From contig BROG01000367.1 in assembly GCA_030159075.1 (NCBI GenBank), positions 434,001 to 498,000 of the forward strand: a stretch of 64,000 nucleotides of DNA, written 5' to 3'. This DNA comes from Atrina japonica (lineage: Eukaryota; Mollusca; Bivalvia; Pterioida; Pinnidae). Position 1 is the stretch's first letter, and each line of letters opens with the position of its first letter. The notes beneath the pieces are model-generated. The model had not been told where the DNA came from. It searched no databases and worked only from the letters and a program-made list of their open reading frames with translations. Position numbers and translations under genes: made by a program. Below are positions 39,065 to 51,298 of the stretch, one piece after another.

Positions 39065-39384
39065 GTATGTATACTTTAAGAAACAAATTCTCTGAGAACA
39101 AAATGATGTTTATCGTAAATTAATCTCACGAAAATAAACCTGAAAACTAAACAATTTACAATCTTAAAGTGCAAATATTTCTGAAATCTCTTCTCTAGTA
39201 AATTTTATCTTATTTCAATGAGTAAACAGTTTTAAAAAAAATTGCAGTTGATACAAAGATAGTTCACATGGTCTTCAGTTCTTACAATAAAAAGACACGG
39301 AACATTTGTTTCCTTTTAAACACTTTACGAAATCAATAAAAATAAACGGAATTTCAAAACTAAGTTTATATTTTCGGTTTATCC

Positions 39385-39535
39385 CCCTGGAATTTGAACC
39401 GATTTTGTGAAAGTGTTTTGGTGGTCTTGTCGTGGTGGAGTCTTACCAGGTTTTCTCTCCACCACTAAAAATGGCCGCCCATGTAAATTTTACAAACACG
39501 CTGAGGATGGGGTAAGACAATTAAAACAAGCAAAT
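39385..39535 (+). mobile_element. SINE fragment in an intron of the calmodulin-like gene
   Basis: GGAATTTGAACCGATTTTGTGAAAG, then TGGTGGTCTTGTCG and a TTTTCTCTCCACCACTAAA piece, match the body of the SINE family. The tRNA head is missing. Confidence 0.55.
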
Positions 39536-40229
39536 AATTTAGCGAAAATGAACATTACATATGATATGAACGTGGTTTGTTCCTTTATCCAGATTGCCAC
39601 GTTGTAAGGACTAAATGCTTACTTGTTTTTTTTTCGTGTTTTAGTTGTTACTTAAAAAAAGAAAAGCTACATCAAAAATATAAATATAACTTATATAACT
39701 TAAATAAGTATGTATCATATAATTTGCAATATTTCTATATAGATATTTTTTATAAAAAGAATTTTCAGTTTCTTAGACGCTTCAGCTCTTATCACGTTCA
39801 TGTGTCCACGTTCATGCAATTTTTGAAAACAATAAAATTAATGTTTCAGTTAATAGAAACCTTTTATATATATATAAAAAAATTGATATAATTGCTTGAA
39901 TGTGAAAGAACACTTGGAATACAGAAGTTCAAGAATTTGTACAGTGTAAAGTGGATGATGCATATATCGTAAACTTTCAATATATAAGTACAGTAAAAGT
40001 CCTTCTTTCGCCTGAATATGGTGTTAATATCTCGCAGTTGATCCGATATGCCAGGGCGTGTTCAACATATGAACATTTCATATACAGAGATAAAATACAT
40101 ACTGATGAGTTATTGTCTTGAGGATATCAGAAATTGCTTTAAATCTCAACATTTCGCAAATTTTATGGTCGGTATAATGACCTTTCTGTAATTACAAAGT
40201 TTCGCTAAATGACATGTTGATTTACCTGT

Positions 40230-40440
40230 TTTATAGAAGTTGTGGAATCGTCTACATCGATTGTCACAATGATTTATTCCTTGCGACGGGTGTCACTGAT
40301 CGACAGGAAAACTTACTCCACCATGACACCTGATCCAACCTCTGTATCTTCCGGAGGTCTGTGTTTGTCCAATGTTAACTGATTTGTATACTTTTGAAAT
40401 ACCTGAAGGTTAATACTTTGGTAGTCTGACTTGTATATAT
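40230..40440 (-). repeat. family R copy (minus) in an intron of the calmodulin-like gene
   Basis: In reverse orientation it contains CACCTGATCCAACCTCTGTA, CGGAGGTCTGTGTTTGTCCAA and the block GTGGAATCGTCTACATCGAT. Confidence 0.6.
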
Positions 40441-40528
40441 GTTTATATGTCAAACACAAATCTAATGAATAACAAATGTTGTATGTTTAATAATTATATT
40501 TGTTTCTTTTAATAATGCTCATCTGAAG

Positions 40529-40672
40529 AATGGCGTGAGGCCTTTGACATGTTTGACAAGAATGGAGACTGTCAAATTTGCGCATACGAGTTAGGCACGG
40601 TGATGCGGTCACTTGGACAAAGACCAACAGATGCTGACGTCATGAAAATGATCAGAGAAGTCGACAAAGATC
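40529..40672 (+). CDS. calmodulin-like protein, exon 3 (EF-hand 1 and helix of EF-hand 2)
   Basis: Acceptor CTGAAG precedes AATGGCG and donor GTGAGT follows at 40673. The 144 bases encode [20 protein letters not shown] (EF loop 1) and [20 protein letters not shown], then IREVDKD. Loop 1, [12 protein letters not shown], keeps Asp at positions 1 and 5, Asn at 3 and Glu at 12. Cys replaces the usual Gly at position 6 and Cys also stands at position 9, so its calcium affinity could differ from calmodulin. The intron at codon 58-59 matches the classic calmodulin intron position. The protein is best called calmodulin-like, because the N-lobe is clearly diverged. Confidence 0.93.
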
Positions 40673-40909
40673 GTGAGTATATTTTAAAAATAAATTTAAA
40701 ATGCACCTATTGCAGTAAATTGCACATGGATATTTCTTGGATGCTTACTACCTTTACTTAAAAATAGAGTTGGACCTCCATTATCGAATGCTTAAGGCAT
40801 CGCTTTGGATATCTTAACGTCTCTAATTTTTAGGTGAGTCTCGACGAATCACAAACTAATTATGTGGGAAAGTTTACTAGTCCTAATTCTGACCGACCAT
40901 ATTCCTTTT

Positions 40910-41880
40910 CCGGATACATCTACCACTTCTGGGTTTCTAGCACTACATAAGGTGATACATCTAACACTCCTTGGTTTCTACCACTATATAGGGTGATACA
41001 TCTACCACTCCTAGATTTCTGTCACTGCATAGGTTGGTTTATCTACCACTCCTGGGTTTCAACTATTACATAGGTTGATGCATCTACCACTCCTGGGTTT
41101 ATCCAATTACATAGGATGATTCATCTACCACTCCTGGTTTCTTCCACTACATAGGGTGGTACATCAACCATTCCTGAGTTTCTCCCATTACATAGGGTGG
41201 TACATCAACCACTCCTGGGTTTCTCCCATTACATAGGGTGATACATCAACCACTCCTGGGTTTCTCCAATTACATAGGATGATTCATCTACCACTCCTGG
41301 TTTCTTCCACTACATAGGTTGGTACATCAACCACTCCTAGGTTTCTCCCATTACATAGGGTGGTACATCAACCACTCCTGGGTTTCTCCCATTACATAGG
41401 GTGATACATCAACCACTCCTGGGTTTCTCCCACTACATAGGATGATACATCAACCACTCCTGGGTTTCTCCCACTACATAGGATGATTCATCTACCACTC
41501 CTGGTTTCTTCCACTACATAGGGTGATACATCAACCACTCCTGGGTTTCTCCCATTATATAGGGTGGTACATCAACCACTCCTAGGTTTCTCCCACTACA
41601 TAGGGTGATACATCAACCTCTCCTGGGTTTCTCCCATTACATAGGGTGATACATCAACCACTCCTGGGTTTCTCCCATTACATAGGGTGGTACATCTACC
41701 ATTCCTGGTTTCTACCACAACATAGGGTGATATATCTACCACTCTTGGTTTCTTCCACTCAAAGGGTGATAAATCTACCACTCCTGGGTTTATCCCACTA
41801 GATAGGGTGATACATCTACCACTCCTGAGTTTCTACTACTTCATATGGTGATTTATCTACAACTCATGGGTTTGCAACAC
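40910..41880 (+). repeat. 41-bp minisatellite in an intron of the calmodulin-like gene
   Basis: About 23 units of 41 bp built on ACATCAACCACTCCTGGGTT followed by TCTCCCATTACATAGGGTG. Units differ by single bases (CATCTACC/CATCAACC, GGGTGG/GGGTGA), so a higher-order order could exist. It lies between exons 3 and 4. Confidence 0.93.
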
Positions 41881-42080
41881 TACTGGGTTTATCATTCTGT
41901 CATTATAAACTACTTGAAATGTCGTTATTTCATTGGATATATACGTGGTCACGTGACTGCCTTCTATGGTTATATGGGCGGTTAGTAAAATTAATTGACG
42001 GCAAAGGCGGATGGTCTGATTCTGAGTAGTGGCATTTGAAGATATTTACACATCAGAATATGGTCCTCGACAAAATTAAA

Positions 42081-42223
42081 CAGTTGTTAGGGTTGTTACT
42101 GATCGTCCACGGGAATATGTCGGGTTTATGAAGTACATTGAAGGTTCGGTTTCGCTCCGCCTTCCATGAACTTGATCAACCCGACGTATTCGCGTGGACG
42201 ATCGGTAACAAACCTTATAACTA
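42081..42223. mobile_element. foldback element in an intron of the calmodulin-like gene
   Basis: Arms about 42081-42150 and 42155-42223 are reverse complements with few mismatches, for example GATCGTCCACGGGAATATGT against ACGTATTCGCGTGGACGATC. It is a MITE-like palindrome with almost no loop. Confidence 0.78.
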
Positions 42224-42870
42224 GTAATAATAGTCGAGTGTGGCGATGAATACAGGTTAATAAAATTTAACCAAATCTTAATTCACCGGAAATAAGAGAA
42301 AATATTAGGTCTCTAATCGTGAAAACATTGGTATTAGTGCATGATAAGGTTGCAACTTAAGAGTTTTCACCTGTATCCATGTAACATTGATACAAAACAA
42401 ACAAACCGTAATCCTCTATACGGAAGCACATAAGGACCACTTTTTGGCTTTCCAAACATTATCCATTTACTGTACATATTCATTCTTGGCCATTTAAAAC
42501 CAAATCTTGTTCTTGTTAAAGTTAGAAAGATATAGGTTTGAAAGCCAAAAATATGTTTTAATAGAAAGTTCAAAAATAAACTTCACATTTCTAGAAAATG
42601 ATGCAATGTGACCATAACACGCTTCCGTAACACTAGGATAAATTGTCGAATTCCAAAATGAGGCACGGTACTATTAAACTAAGTTGTCATGAAATGAAAC
42701 ATTTTACAAAAAGCTACCACAACGAGGTTTGGATTGTCGTCTTTTCCAAATAAACAAAATATATTGGAGCATTTTTAATTGAAAATCTACATTTGTTACT
42801 TAAGATTTTTATGACATCATTACAGAGGTACAGAATTGGTTTTTTTTTATTATTATTATCTTTATTGCAG

Positions 42871-43113
42871 GAAATGGTACTGTAGATTTTGAGGAATTTA
42901 AAACTATGATGTTGCGATATCAAGAAAGTATAGACCCCGAAAAAGAAATGAGAGACGCTTTTAAAGTATTTGACAAAGATGGCAATGGCTTCATCAGCGC
43001 GTCCGAATTACGCCATGTTATGACCACACTTGGAGAAAGGCTGACGGATGAGGAAATCCAAGCTATGATTTCTGAGGCGGATATCGACAAGGATGGACAA
43101 GTTAATTATAATG
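42871..43113 (+). CDS. calmodulin-like protein, exon 4 (EF-hands 2 to 4)
   Basis: Acceptor TTTATTGCAG precedes GAAATG and the donor is GTATTG after AATG. The 243 bases encode the end of EF loop 2 ([12 protein letters not shown] across the junction), the linker, EF loop 3 [12 protein letters not shown], the helix [20 protein letters not shown], and EF loop 4 [12 protein letters not shown], whose last Glu is completed by exon 5. The C-lobe is close to canonical calmodulin, with all calcium-ligand positions acceptable in loops 3 and 4. The protein would be a cytosolic calcium sensor. An apparent continuation to 43136 is intron read-through. Confidence 0.95.
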
Positions 43114-43229
43114 GTATTGATTTAATATCAAATTAATTTTTTTCAATATTGATAACATTGTTGTTGGTCTTTTCATTGTTATTTAACATTCCGTGAAGGA
43201 TGTTTTTTTTAAATTTTTTACTTATTTAC

Positions 43230-43490
43230 TGGCATCAGGTTAAGGTGAAGGGTCACAAATTTAGAACTATGCTATGGACACTAATGCAATGAAAGTTGTA
43301 TAACGTGTCACGCCTGATGTAACACGGGACTCCGATTTTAAATCTCATCCAACGGAGATGTGACTGTCACTTCTTATTTCAGTTCTTGCCGACGGGACAT
43401 CCACTGCCTTTTTAAAGTCTCTCCAATACGGAGAATCGTACCAGGGACCTTACAAATGCAAGTCAACCGCTACAGCGTTAGACCACCATG
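43230..43490 (-). mobile_element. degraded tRNA-derived SINE (minus) in an intron
   Basis: The minus strand reads CATGGTGGTCTAACGCTGTA (A-box region) and GGTCCCTGGTACGATTCTCC (degenerate B box), followed by GTAACACGGGACTCC-like body sequence. Low conservation. Confidence 0.45.
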
Positions 43491-44139
43491 AGCGATTATT
43501 CGTTGTTTCAGCAAATTGTTAACAAAATAATCTAAGGTTTATGTATTGACTTCATAATCAAAAGTCACGGCTAATGTTCTCCTCTCCACATATTAATTGT
43601 ACGATTAGAAGTGGTTGTACAAATCTTTTGGATTTAATTTGAATTTGAAACCATGGATGCGTTTTATTTAAAAGTCGTATGTCTTTTAATGCCGTGATTC
43701 TTAAGTCGATTGACTTAAGACAAAACATGGGACCGTATCATACATTTAAAAGTCGTATTCGCACATTTTCAAATTTGAAAGGTATGAAATATTTAATCTG
43801 ATATATTGACAAGGATATATTATGATAACTACAATGACTTTGGTATATGCACTGACACTGATTAGTTATAAAGACTCTACGTAACTTGGTTGTGATTTAC
43901 AAATCGAATTTCTTCATAAAAAGAACCCAGGTAGTAATTGTTTTACTAAGACCAAATACTTAGGACCTCTCGTAAAACGGGTTTCGGGCCCATGTTAAAA
44001 CTGTTAAAGCAACTCCTGATGTCGCTAAATATTAACTACAGCATAATGATAACTAGTCAACGTTTCCAAGTTATAAAAGTAAACAACGAACCCGCAACTT
44101 ACTATTTTAATGTCACTTCTATTTTTTCTCATTTTTCAG

Positions 44140-44174
44140 AATTTGTGAAACTGATGGTGCCACCAAAGATGTAA
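44140..44174 (+). CDS. calmodulin-like protein, exon 5 (C-terminus)
   Basis: Acceptor CATTTTTCAG precedes AATTTG. The first two bases complete the Glu of EF loop 4, then FVKLMVPPKM and TAA (44172-44174). The intron at this codon is a known calmodulin intron position. The tail VPPKM replaces the usual MTSK or MTAK ending and is a useful identifier for this paralogue. Confidence 0.93.
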
Positions 44175-44858
44175 GCGAACAACACAAACATTTTTCAATG
44201 CATTCCTGATGTGGTAATATCGGCAACGGACTTTATCAACTTCAAGGACACCATATGTCATTCCAGTGGTAGACTATGTGAACATGATTGTGTCAGATGC
44301 GCATGTAAATCTACATACTTGTTCTGTTCTTTTCGTGTTGCATCTGTGAAATGGCTGTATTTTCAATTTTTGTATAAAAAGGACAGCTGTCATTTATTCT
44401 TCAGCTGATGAAATTGTAACCAAAGACAATATGACTAAATTATATATATAAAAATATTTTTAGAATGAAAGCAATTTCGAATGTCTCTTTCACGACAAGG
44501 AAAGGCACATATGCGGACATTTTCATAATTCTTTGTAGATGTAAGGAAATACAGTACTATGTGCAACGGGGGAAGACATGTATATTTGGGAAAATATAGT
44601 TGCACTATCCTTTACTATCATATTTTCAAGGTTATCATGTCAAGTATGATCATTGTAATATTGTTTTTCGTAAGAATGATATCTCTGATTTGAGTAGTAT
44701 TGGTAATGCAAGGGAAGTAACTCCAATTTTTGTATATTTTTCATTAGTGTTTGGTATTCCTTAATGTTTATTTATTCATTTACTTTCTTTTCATTTATCA
44801 ATTATTTTTATTATTATTATTATTATTATTATTGCGTTTGTATTGAACCTCAAATTTT

Positions 44859-44864
44859 AATAAA
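44859..44864 (+). terminator. poly(A) signal of the calmodulin-like gene
   Basis: AATAAA lies 685 bp after the stop codon, beyond a TTA trinucleotide run (44810-44834), with T-rich sequence downstream. It is the most plausible 3' end, though other AT-rich sites exist. Confidence 0.5.
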
Positions 44865-45305
44865 GTGAAATTATTCTAGTTTGGGATCTATATATTTTGC
44901 AACCACCGATTTCATTTAAACCTAAAAAATTAAATTCCTCACAATTTCTTCTGTCGTGGACACTTTAGTTTTTTTTTCAAAATAAAACACTAGATCATTA
45001 AAAATTCATCATTCTATCAAAACCTCATTTTGGAAACCGTCATTGCTGTTCCTTTCCGTCATTTATTACGACAAATTTATTTTGTTTAAATTGGACTTTA
45101 GACTCGTATTTCCCACAACATTATTTTGCCACGCTCAATATTGACCTCCTATTATTCCGTGCAATATCTGTTTCAGTTACGAAATATTTATAACCTGATT
45201 TTATCGTCATGATTCCGTTATGTTTTCCAGTTTATTAATACATTTTTAATAAAAATCGCAAAATAACATACATCTTTATCTTTATTTTGATACAAGTTAA
45301 CTCTA

Positions 45306-45500
45306 GTTATCGCGGGTTCAATTTACTCTGGAACCGAAGCTGATTTTGTGAGAAAGTTTGTAAGCTTACTAGCGGAAGTCCGGAAGTCTCTTACCGGGTA
45401 CATTGTAACCGGGTTCTCTCCTCAACCATTAAACACTGGACGCCACCATATAACTGAGAAATTATTGAGTGTGACGTAAAAACGGCATTGAAACATTTAA
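45306..45500 (+). mobile_element. tRNA-derived SINE, 5'-truncated
   Basis: Starts inside the B box (CGCGGGTTCAATTTACTCTG) and continues with GTGAGAAAGTTTGTAAGCTT, GTACATTGTAACCGGGTTCT and ATTATTGAGTGTGACGTAAA. A 5' truncation is usual for retroposed copies. Confidence 0.75.
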
Positions 45501-45944
45501 AATATCTTCACACACACACACACACATGAACGGTTATCATAGCATGTTAAATCAAGAAATGATCTAAGGGATTAAAACTTAAGTTTTTGTAATCAGTATG
45601 CCAAGACTTCACATAATATATGATGTAGCATAGGCAATCACAAGATTAAGTTTTAAGTTAGAATATAAATAAGAGACATCATTGATAAAGGGATGATACT
45701 ATTAATCAGAAACGTAGATCTCTGTTACTAAAGATATAATACTGAGTTTCACCAATACTGAGACCAACGTCGGTACTACAAAGAACGAAGTTTTTGCGTT
45801 TGCTATGCAGTTCGTAATTATCATACTGTAAAATAGTTATAAACATACATTTTGTTATTTTATTTCCCCGTAAAATAATTAAAGTTTAAATAAATTATTT
45901 CAATGTTAACTTTAACACATGAAATATTTACAGTAGATATTATC

Positions 45945-46215
45945 ATACATAATACCAAAGTTATTGTTTTGCAAAAAAAAAAAATCCAAAAACAGATACC
46001 CAAGACGATCGTCTCATACAAGGACAAAATATAACCTAAATTATTCCTAAATGTATATAAGAGTAACCACTGTAAAAAGATTATTATTGTAGCTTTTGGG
46101 AAATTTTTAAACTCTGCTATTCAATAGAAATATTACGTTATTATACGATAATCAATCGGTACCGGAATAGCAGGTACTTGTTTTATGTATATCCTTGGGG
46201 ACTCACACTGTCCAC
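45945..46215 (+). repeat. ribozyme-family repeat, copy C (ribozyme core lost)
   Basis: Same orientation as copy A, with AATACCAAAGTTAT, CAAGACGATCGTCTC, AGAGTAACCACTGTAAAAAG and TTTATGTATATCCTTGGGG. The CTGATGA and GAAA core is not recognisable here. Confidence 0.65.
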
Positions 46216-47156
46216 CAGAGTGGCAACGACCCAGTTGTTGTAAACATTATTAACATAAATACCACAGTTATAAAGCTTTCTTTAATGTTATATCGAGACC
46301 ATGTAATCATCCTCGTTTTCTTAGCGCCCATGTCGAAATGGCCCGATCGCCTATAACTGCTTCTGAGTTTACTTGAATACAGAAAATCAAACAATAAATC
46401 TTCTAATCGGGGATGGAGGACAGCTTCAACACACTGAGATCTGCTGCGAGATTCGCCCGTTAGATGACAATTTCGGGTTGCATGAAAACGAGTAACTCTT
46501 GCATACATGCTTCCTTAAATATAGTTCATTGGTTAATGTAACATTTTCATTTGAAAAAAAATGCAAAATGAGATCGATACTTGATGTATCAATGACTTTT
46601 TATGATTAATTATACAGAACATGGAAATCAATAACAACACGATGTTGATAATCATACGATATAATGTCACACGACCATGTGTTTGTTATTGTTTATCTCG
46701 AAGAGTAACACATGGTTCCTGCGCTTCTTTCCATTATATCGAAATATAGTTCGTTATTTAGAAAGTTACGACAAAAAGTGGAATTTAATTATTAATAACA
46801 CGGACATAAATGTCGATAGTTGAAAGGAAAGATGGCTGGAACACAATATTTTCTAAGATAGATAGAAGTTTCTGAAACATCTTTCTTTGTTTATTCATAC
46901 GCATGATACTGTTGTATTAACAAGAGCAGAAAATGTCATGTTTGGCGTTCTGATTCACCAATCTTATGAAAAAAAAATTTCAAGATCTTGTAAGTCGGAC
47001 TTCAATTGGTCGAGCATGACACATCTACGAGGCCACCAACAAATGACCACATAGCGGTATCCATTAGATTCTCTTCGCGACATATCAGAAATCAGAAGCA
47101 ATGTGAGATCGGTATCTAATTAGATTGGCTGATCCACACGAGTATAATTATACATT

Positions 47157-47277
47157 TATTGCCCTGGTTGTAGGGAGACATGAGGATTTGCTTACCCATG
47201 ACAAGTCATATTCCCCTCGGGCAATATGACTCGTCGCGGGTAAACAAATCCTCATGTCTCATTACAACCAGGGCAAT
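47157..47277. mobile_element. foldback (MITE-like) element
   Basis: Left arm 47157-47214 and right arm 47220-47277 are reverse complements with few mismatches. The outer ends read TATTGCCCTGGTTGTA and TACAACCAGGGCAATA. The loop is about 5 bp. Confidence 0.82.
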
Positions 47278-47788
47278 ACATTGTTTATTTTATTAAAATA
47301 CAGAATCAATAGAGACTGTCGAATAAGCTGCAAGGGTTTTTGCATGAGGGAGACATGACGCACGCGAGGGAGATATGAAGTGTAGTCTCCCTGACACGTG
47401 ACGGCTCTCAACCAATCACTGTTAATGAGGTATAATAATATCAACATATAACCACTGCACTGGTCATATAAAGATAATATTTTATATTTATTTATGTTGA
47501 CAGCTGTGTACCAATTAAAATAATGTAAAATGTTTAATTACATGTTCCGTGAGTTTGAAAATAAAACGTGTTTCTCTGTGTATATAATCATATAGTTTTA
47601 GTCTAATTCACATCACTCGGCGGGGTAGAGTAACCTTTTGATTATCATACGGATTATTCTACTCACTTTTCAGTGATGCCAATCTTAACGGGAAAAAGCG
47701 TTTCATACCTCATGGGATGCTCGTATATATGTTGACAACTAAGAACGGCTACTCTTGCCTGTGTAATTTTGAGGTCGTTGTTCTAAGG

Positions 47789-48780
47789 TTCAAGTGAGCT
47801 TTTCTGATCGCCTTTTGTCTGTCGTCTGTCCGTTTGTCTGTCTGTCCGTTAACTTTTCACATTTTCGACTTATTCTCCGAAACCTGTGAAGGGATTTTGA
47901 TGAAACTTTATAGGAAGCAAGTACTCAAGATCCTCTACTAAGTTTGTTCATTTCGGCCGGATTGGCCAAGGGTGGAACCAGGATGGGAAAATAGACCCAG
48001 GGGTACCCCTCTTTAAATTTCTTCTCTAGAACTGCTGCATGAATTGAAAAACTGTTTACATCGTAGAAATTGGAAAATAAATTTTTGTCGAGTTTTTGAC
48101 GTCTTTTTAGACTTTGTTATTTTCATTCATTTTTGTATAATTTCTTTGATTTTCTCTCCCTTTTATTCCATTCATTTTATATGTTTTACCTGTAATTAGG
48201 TAAAGGAATGCTTTGTTGAAACAATTTTGCTGAAATAATATTGTTTTTCTAATTTCTAATGAATTTTTCAAAACTAAAAAAGGGGGCTTTTCCACTCTGT
48301 CAGCTTGTTCTTCAAAACGCTGCAGGGAATTAAAAGAAATTTACAGACAGGAAAATGTACTCTAGGTCCTCTACCAAGTTAATGTTGTTTTGGCCCGATC
48401 GTTCCAGGGGTGGATCCATGATTGGGTAAAGTATGTCCAAGAATGTATCCCTCGTAATTCTTGTATTCCCCTGAACCACTGCATAAATTGAAAAATTAAA
48501 TGCATATTATTGATCTATATGTACAATGTACGGTTCAAGGTTGTGTTTTTCGTAGAAATAGGAAAAATAAGTAATTGACATATTTATTTCTGATTAGCAA
48601 TTAAGATGCTGTCTTAAGTTAGGGTCAGGTCTTATTTCATATTTATTAAGAAAAGTTGAAGAGACTGAATATTTATCGTCTTAAATTTGAGGCGGTCTTT
48701 ATGTAATGTTCCACTGTATTTGCAAGATAATAACTCAGTTCAGGTGAGCGATGTGGCCCAAATGGGTTTCTTGTTTACCT
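47789..48780. mobile_element. about 1-kb dispersed element, mollusc type
   Basis: The left part opens with TTCAAGTGAGCTTTTCTGAT and GTCTGTCCGTTTGTCTGTCT. The right part closes with TCAGGTGAGCGATGTGGCCC and AAATGGGTTTCTTG. Two internal blocks are similar to each other (about 47880-48060 and 48310-48500: CTCTACTAAGTT/CTCTACCAAGTT, TGCATGAATTGAAAA/TGCATAAATTGAAAA). Such sequences are common in mollusc genomes as I remember them. No protein is encoded. Confidence 0.5.
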
Positions 48781-49253
48781 AAAATTTAAACTTGTCCAGA
48801 TAAAAAAGGTTCGCAAGACTCCACTCCGACAGGTTATATGGGTTTTGTTTTTACAATAGAACATTTTATACATACATAAATAATACATAACATAATAAAA
48901 TCTGTCTTATTCGTCACCCTATATCAGTACTTTCTGTTCTTTAATTTTGTGTTTTATTGGTGTGTTATGTTCTTTAAAAAATTACATATACGGAGATGCT
49001 ATCGACTATAGTTACAGTAACACATTTCAACCTCTGCTATGACCTAATGGAGGGTTCCTTAATATGACATGCCGTGTCATGCCACTGGACAACCAATTTT
49101 GAAAGTCTCATCCGATAGGTCTTGGCACTTAGTCATGAAGCAGTCATTATTTTTGGTAAAACTTAATGTATGAGCGGGTACCGGGCGTGAAACTTTTGTC
49201 TTTTCGCTTGCGAGTCGTGCATCCTAGTACCCTGAAAAACCATTGTGGTGTCT

Positions 49254-49354
<101 letters not shown>

Positions 49355-49406
49355 TGATAAAAAGCCCATAAAGTTCGAAATTACCTATGGTAATTCAACA
49401 AGGTTG

Positions 49407-49675
49407 GTTTTATAGTTGTTTAATGTCCCACTTAAGAATCTTTCACTCAGATGGATACGTCACCAATGCCGGTGAAGAGCTTCAAAGTTTGGCCTATGCT
49501 CGGCACTTGGCCATTGAGCAGTGAGGGGGTTTTTAACATGCCGACACCTACTGTGACCTAGGTTTTTACTGTCTCATCCGAAGGACAGGAATCCGACCTG
49601 CCGCCGGCTGGACTCGAACTCACGACCTCACGATCAAGTTTGGAGCGCGCTACCGACTGAGCCAGGCCGACTCTA
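49407..49675 (-). mobile_element. tRNA-derived SINE, second family (minus)
   Basis: The minus strand begins GGCCTGGCTCAGTCGGTAGC with a B box in GTGAGTTCGAGTCCAGCC. The body (TGCCGAGCATAGGCCAAACT, ACCGGCATTGGTGACGTATC) ends towards GGGACATTAAACAA. It is close to the fragment at 15045-15120. Confidence 0.75.
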
Positions 49676-50280
49676 CAACAAGGTGTTTTACTTTCAAATG
49701 AATGATAGACTTTCACATTTGCATTTAACTGACATGGTTTAAAAAGATACACTTCAACAACGCGTAAATGTTAGTATAATTTGTCACGTGTTTTACACAC
49801 ATGTGATATATGTATTACTCCAATGAGGTGCTAAATGATATTTTGCAGCTAATCAAATTACATAACATCAGTAAGCTACTTACGTTAAGCGCAAATTTGC
49901 ATGCAAAAAACATTTATCCTTGACAAAGCAATAAGGAACAATTCATCTGTTAACAATTAGTTTATATTATGTTAAGACAACTTGCGAAGTGATAATTAAG
50001 ATTTCACTATAATACAGCCATTAATTGCCAAATACTTAAAAAAAAACCTATGCGAGGATAAAGATATTTTCAGCTCCTCCTTTAATAAATACAAATGAAA
50101 CGTGTCTTTGTTCCACGTGAGGTAAGGTACTCTGTTAAAATATTTAGACTAATTGACATACATTATAAAATGAATTACTTGTAATAGGTTCTAAGTATAG
50201 ATATTATGGCATCTGAACTATATTTTCTGTCTTCATTATTTGAATGGAGTGAAGCATTCTGATTTTTTTTACTTTGTACT

Positions 50281-50290
50281 TTCCAATAAA

Positions 50291-50374
<84 letters not shown>

Positions 50375-50503
50375 TTTATTGGAAAATTGTGTGTGTGTGT
50401 GTGATATTTGACGATTGTTTTTGAATTACCATGTTATTTAAAAACAATTGTCAAATATTCTATTTATTACATTTTCCATGTTTTGATAGATGTAATAAAA
50501 ATG

Positions 50504-50583
<80 letters not shown>
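50281..50583. repeat. AT microsatellites flanked by inverted repeats
   Basis: TTCCAATAAAGAAT (50281-50294) and its reverse complement (50371-50384) bracket an (AT)n run. A (GT)n run follows. A second inverted repeat, ATATTTGACGATTGTTTTT against AAAAACAATTGTCAAATAT, spans about 50404-50460. Another (AT)n run ends at 50583. Confidence 0.8.
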
Positions 50584-50586
<3 letters not shown>

Positions 50587-50690
50587 CTCCCAAGCGTAAA
50601 GTCTCGGGTTCGATTCCCGCTTCATGCCCCAGACGTTGAAAAATTGGTCTTTTGCCATGCTCTCAGCATAAGAAATTACAATACAAGTCT
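50584..50690 (+). mobile_element. tRNA-like fragment (possible SINE)
   Basis: GACTCCCAAGCGTAAAGTCT and GGGTTCGATTCCCGC resemble the anticodon-to-T-arm half of a tRNA. The 5' half is replaced by the AT repeat, so it is not a working tRNA. Confidence 0.45.
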
Positions 50691-51298
50691 TACGCAGGAG
50701 ACTTAAATCTGAGGTTCCGTGTCACACTAGTGTGAAACGTTAAAAAATCCTCTGTGGATTTGGCGTCAGTTCGAAGCACAAGTCAAAATGTTTGGTCTTG
50801 TTTATAAAGTTAGTGACATCATTATGTACATCAAAACAAAGATAAGAAGGAAACAAAAATGAAGTGTTCGGGTTTTGTTTACTAAACACCGTTAGAACAG
50901 CGAGTTTCTGTTCCATACCTTAACCTCTAAATGCAATTCATGATGCTCATTTCAGCATGATGGAATTTTCAACTGTCAGTAGCCATCTTCCCTTCCCTAT
51001 TATCAATACTTATTTTAGCATTGCAGAGATACAAGTAATTCTTCAGACACTGTTACTGATATGACCTAAATTTATATCTACATGCACAATCTAAACGATA
51101 AAACTATCGGAACTTCTCTGTCATAATTATAAACTCCCATGCTATCAAAAGTGCATTTCGTAGATAAATAGAAATAAAAAAAAAAAAAATCAGAACTTAA
51201 AAACTTTTCCTTGTCCCACTCAAAACTGATCTTCAAATCTGACAGTTACAGGAAATTAAATTTTTAAAAAGCAGTTACGAGTAGTAGAATAGATCTCA

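Noticed and set aside
40910..41880. A CRISPR array
   Set aside because: Units are contiguous 41-bp tandem repeats with no unique spacers, inside a eukaryotic intron.
46203..46508. A 101-codon minus-strand open frame with a hydrophobic end
   Set aside because: Abuts ribozyme-family repeat copy C and has no recognisable domain.
50584..50690. A functional tRNA gene
   Set aside because: Only the T-arm half is present. The 5' half is replaced by an AT repeat.
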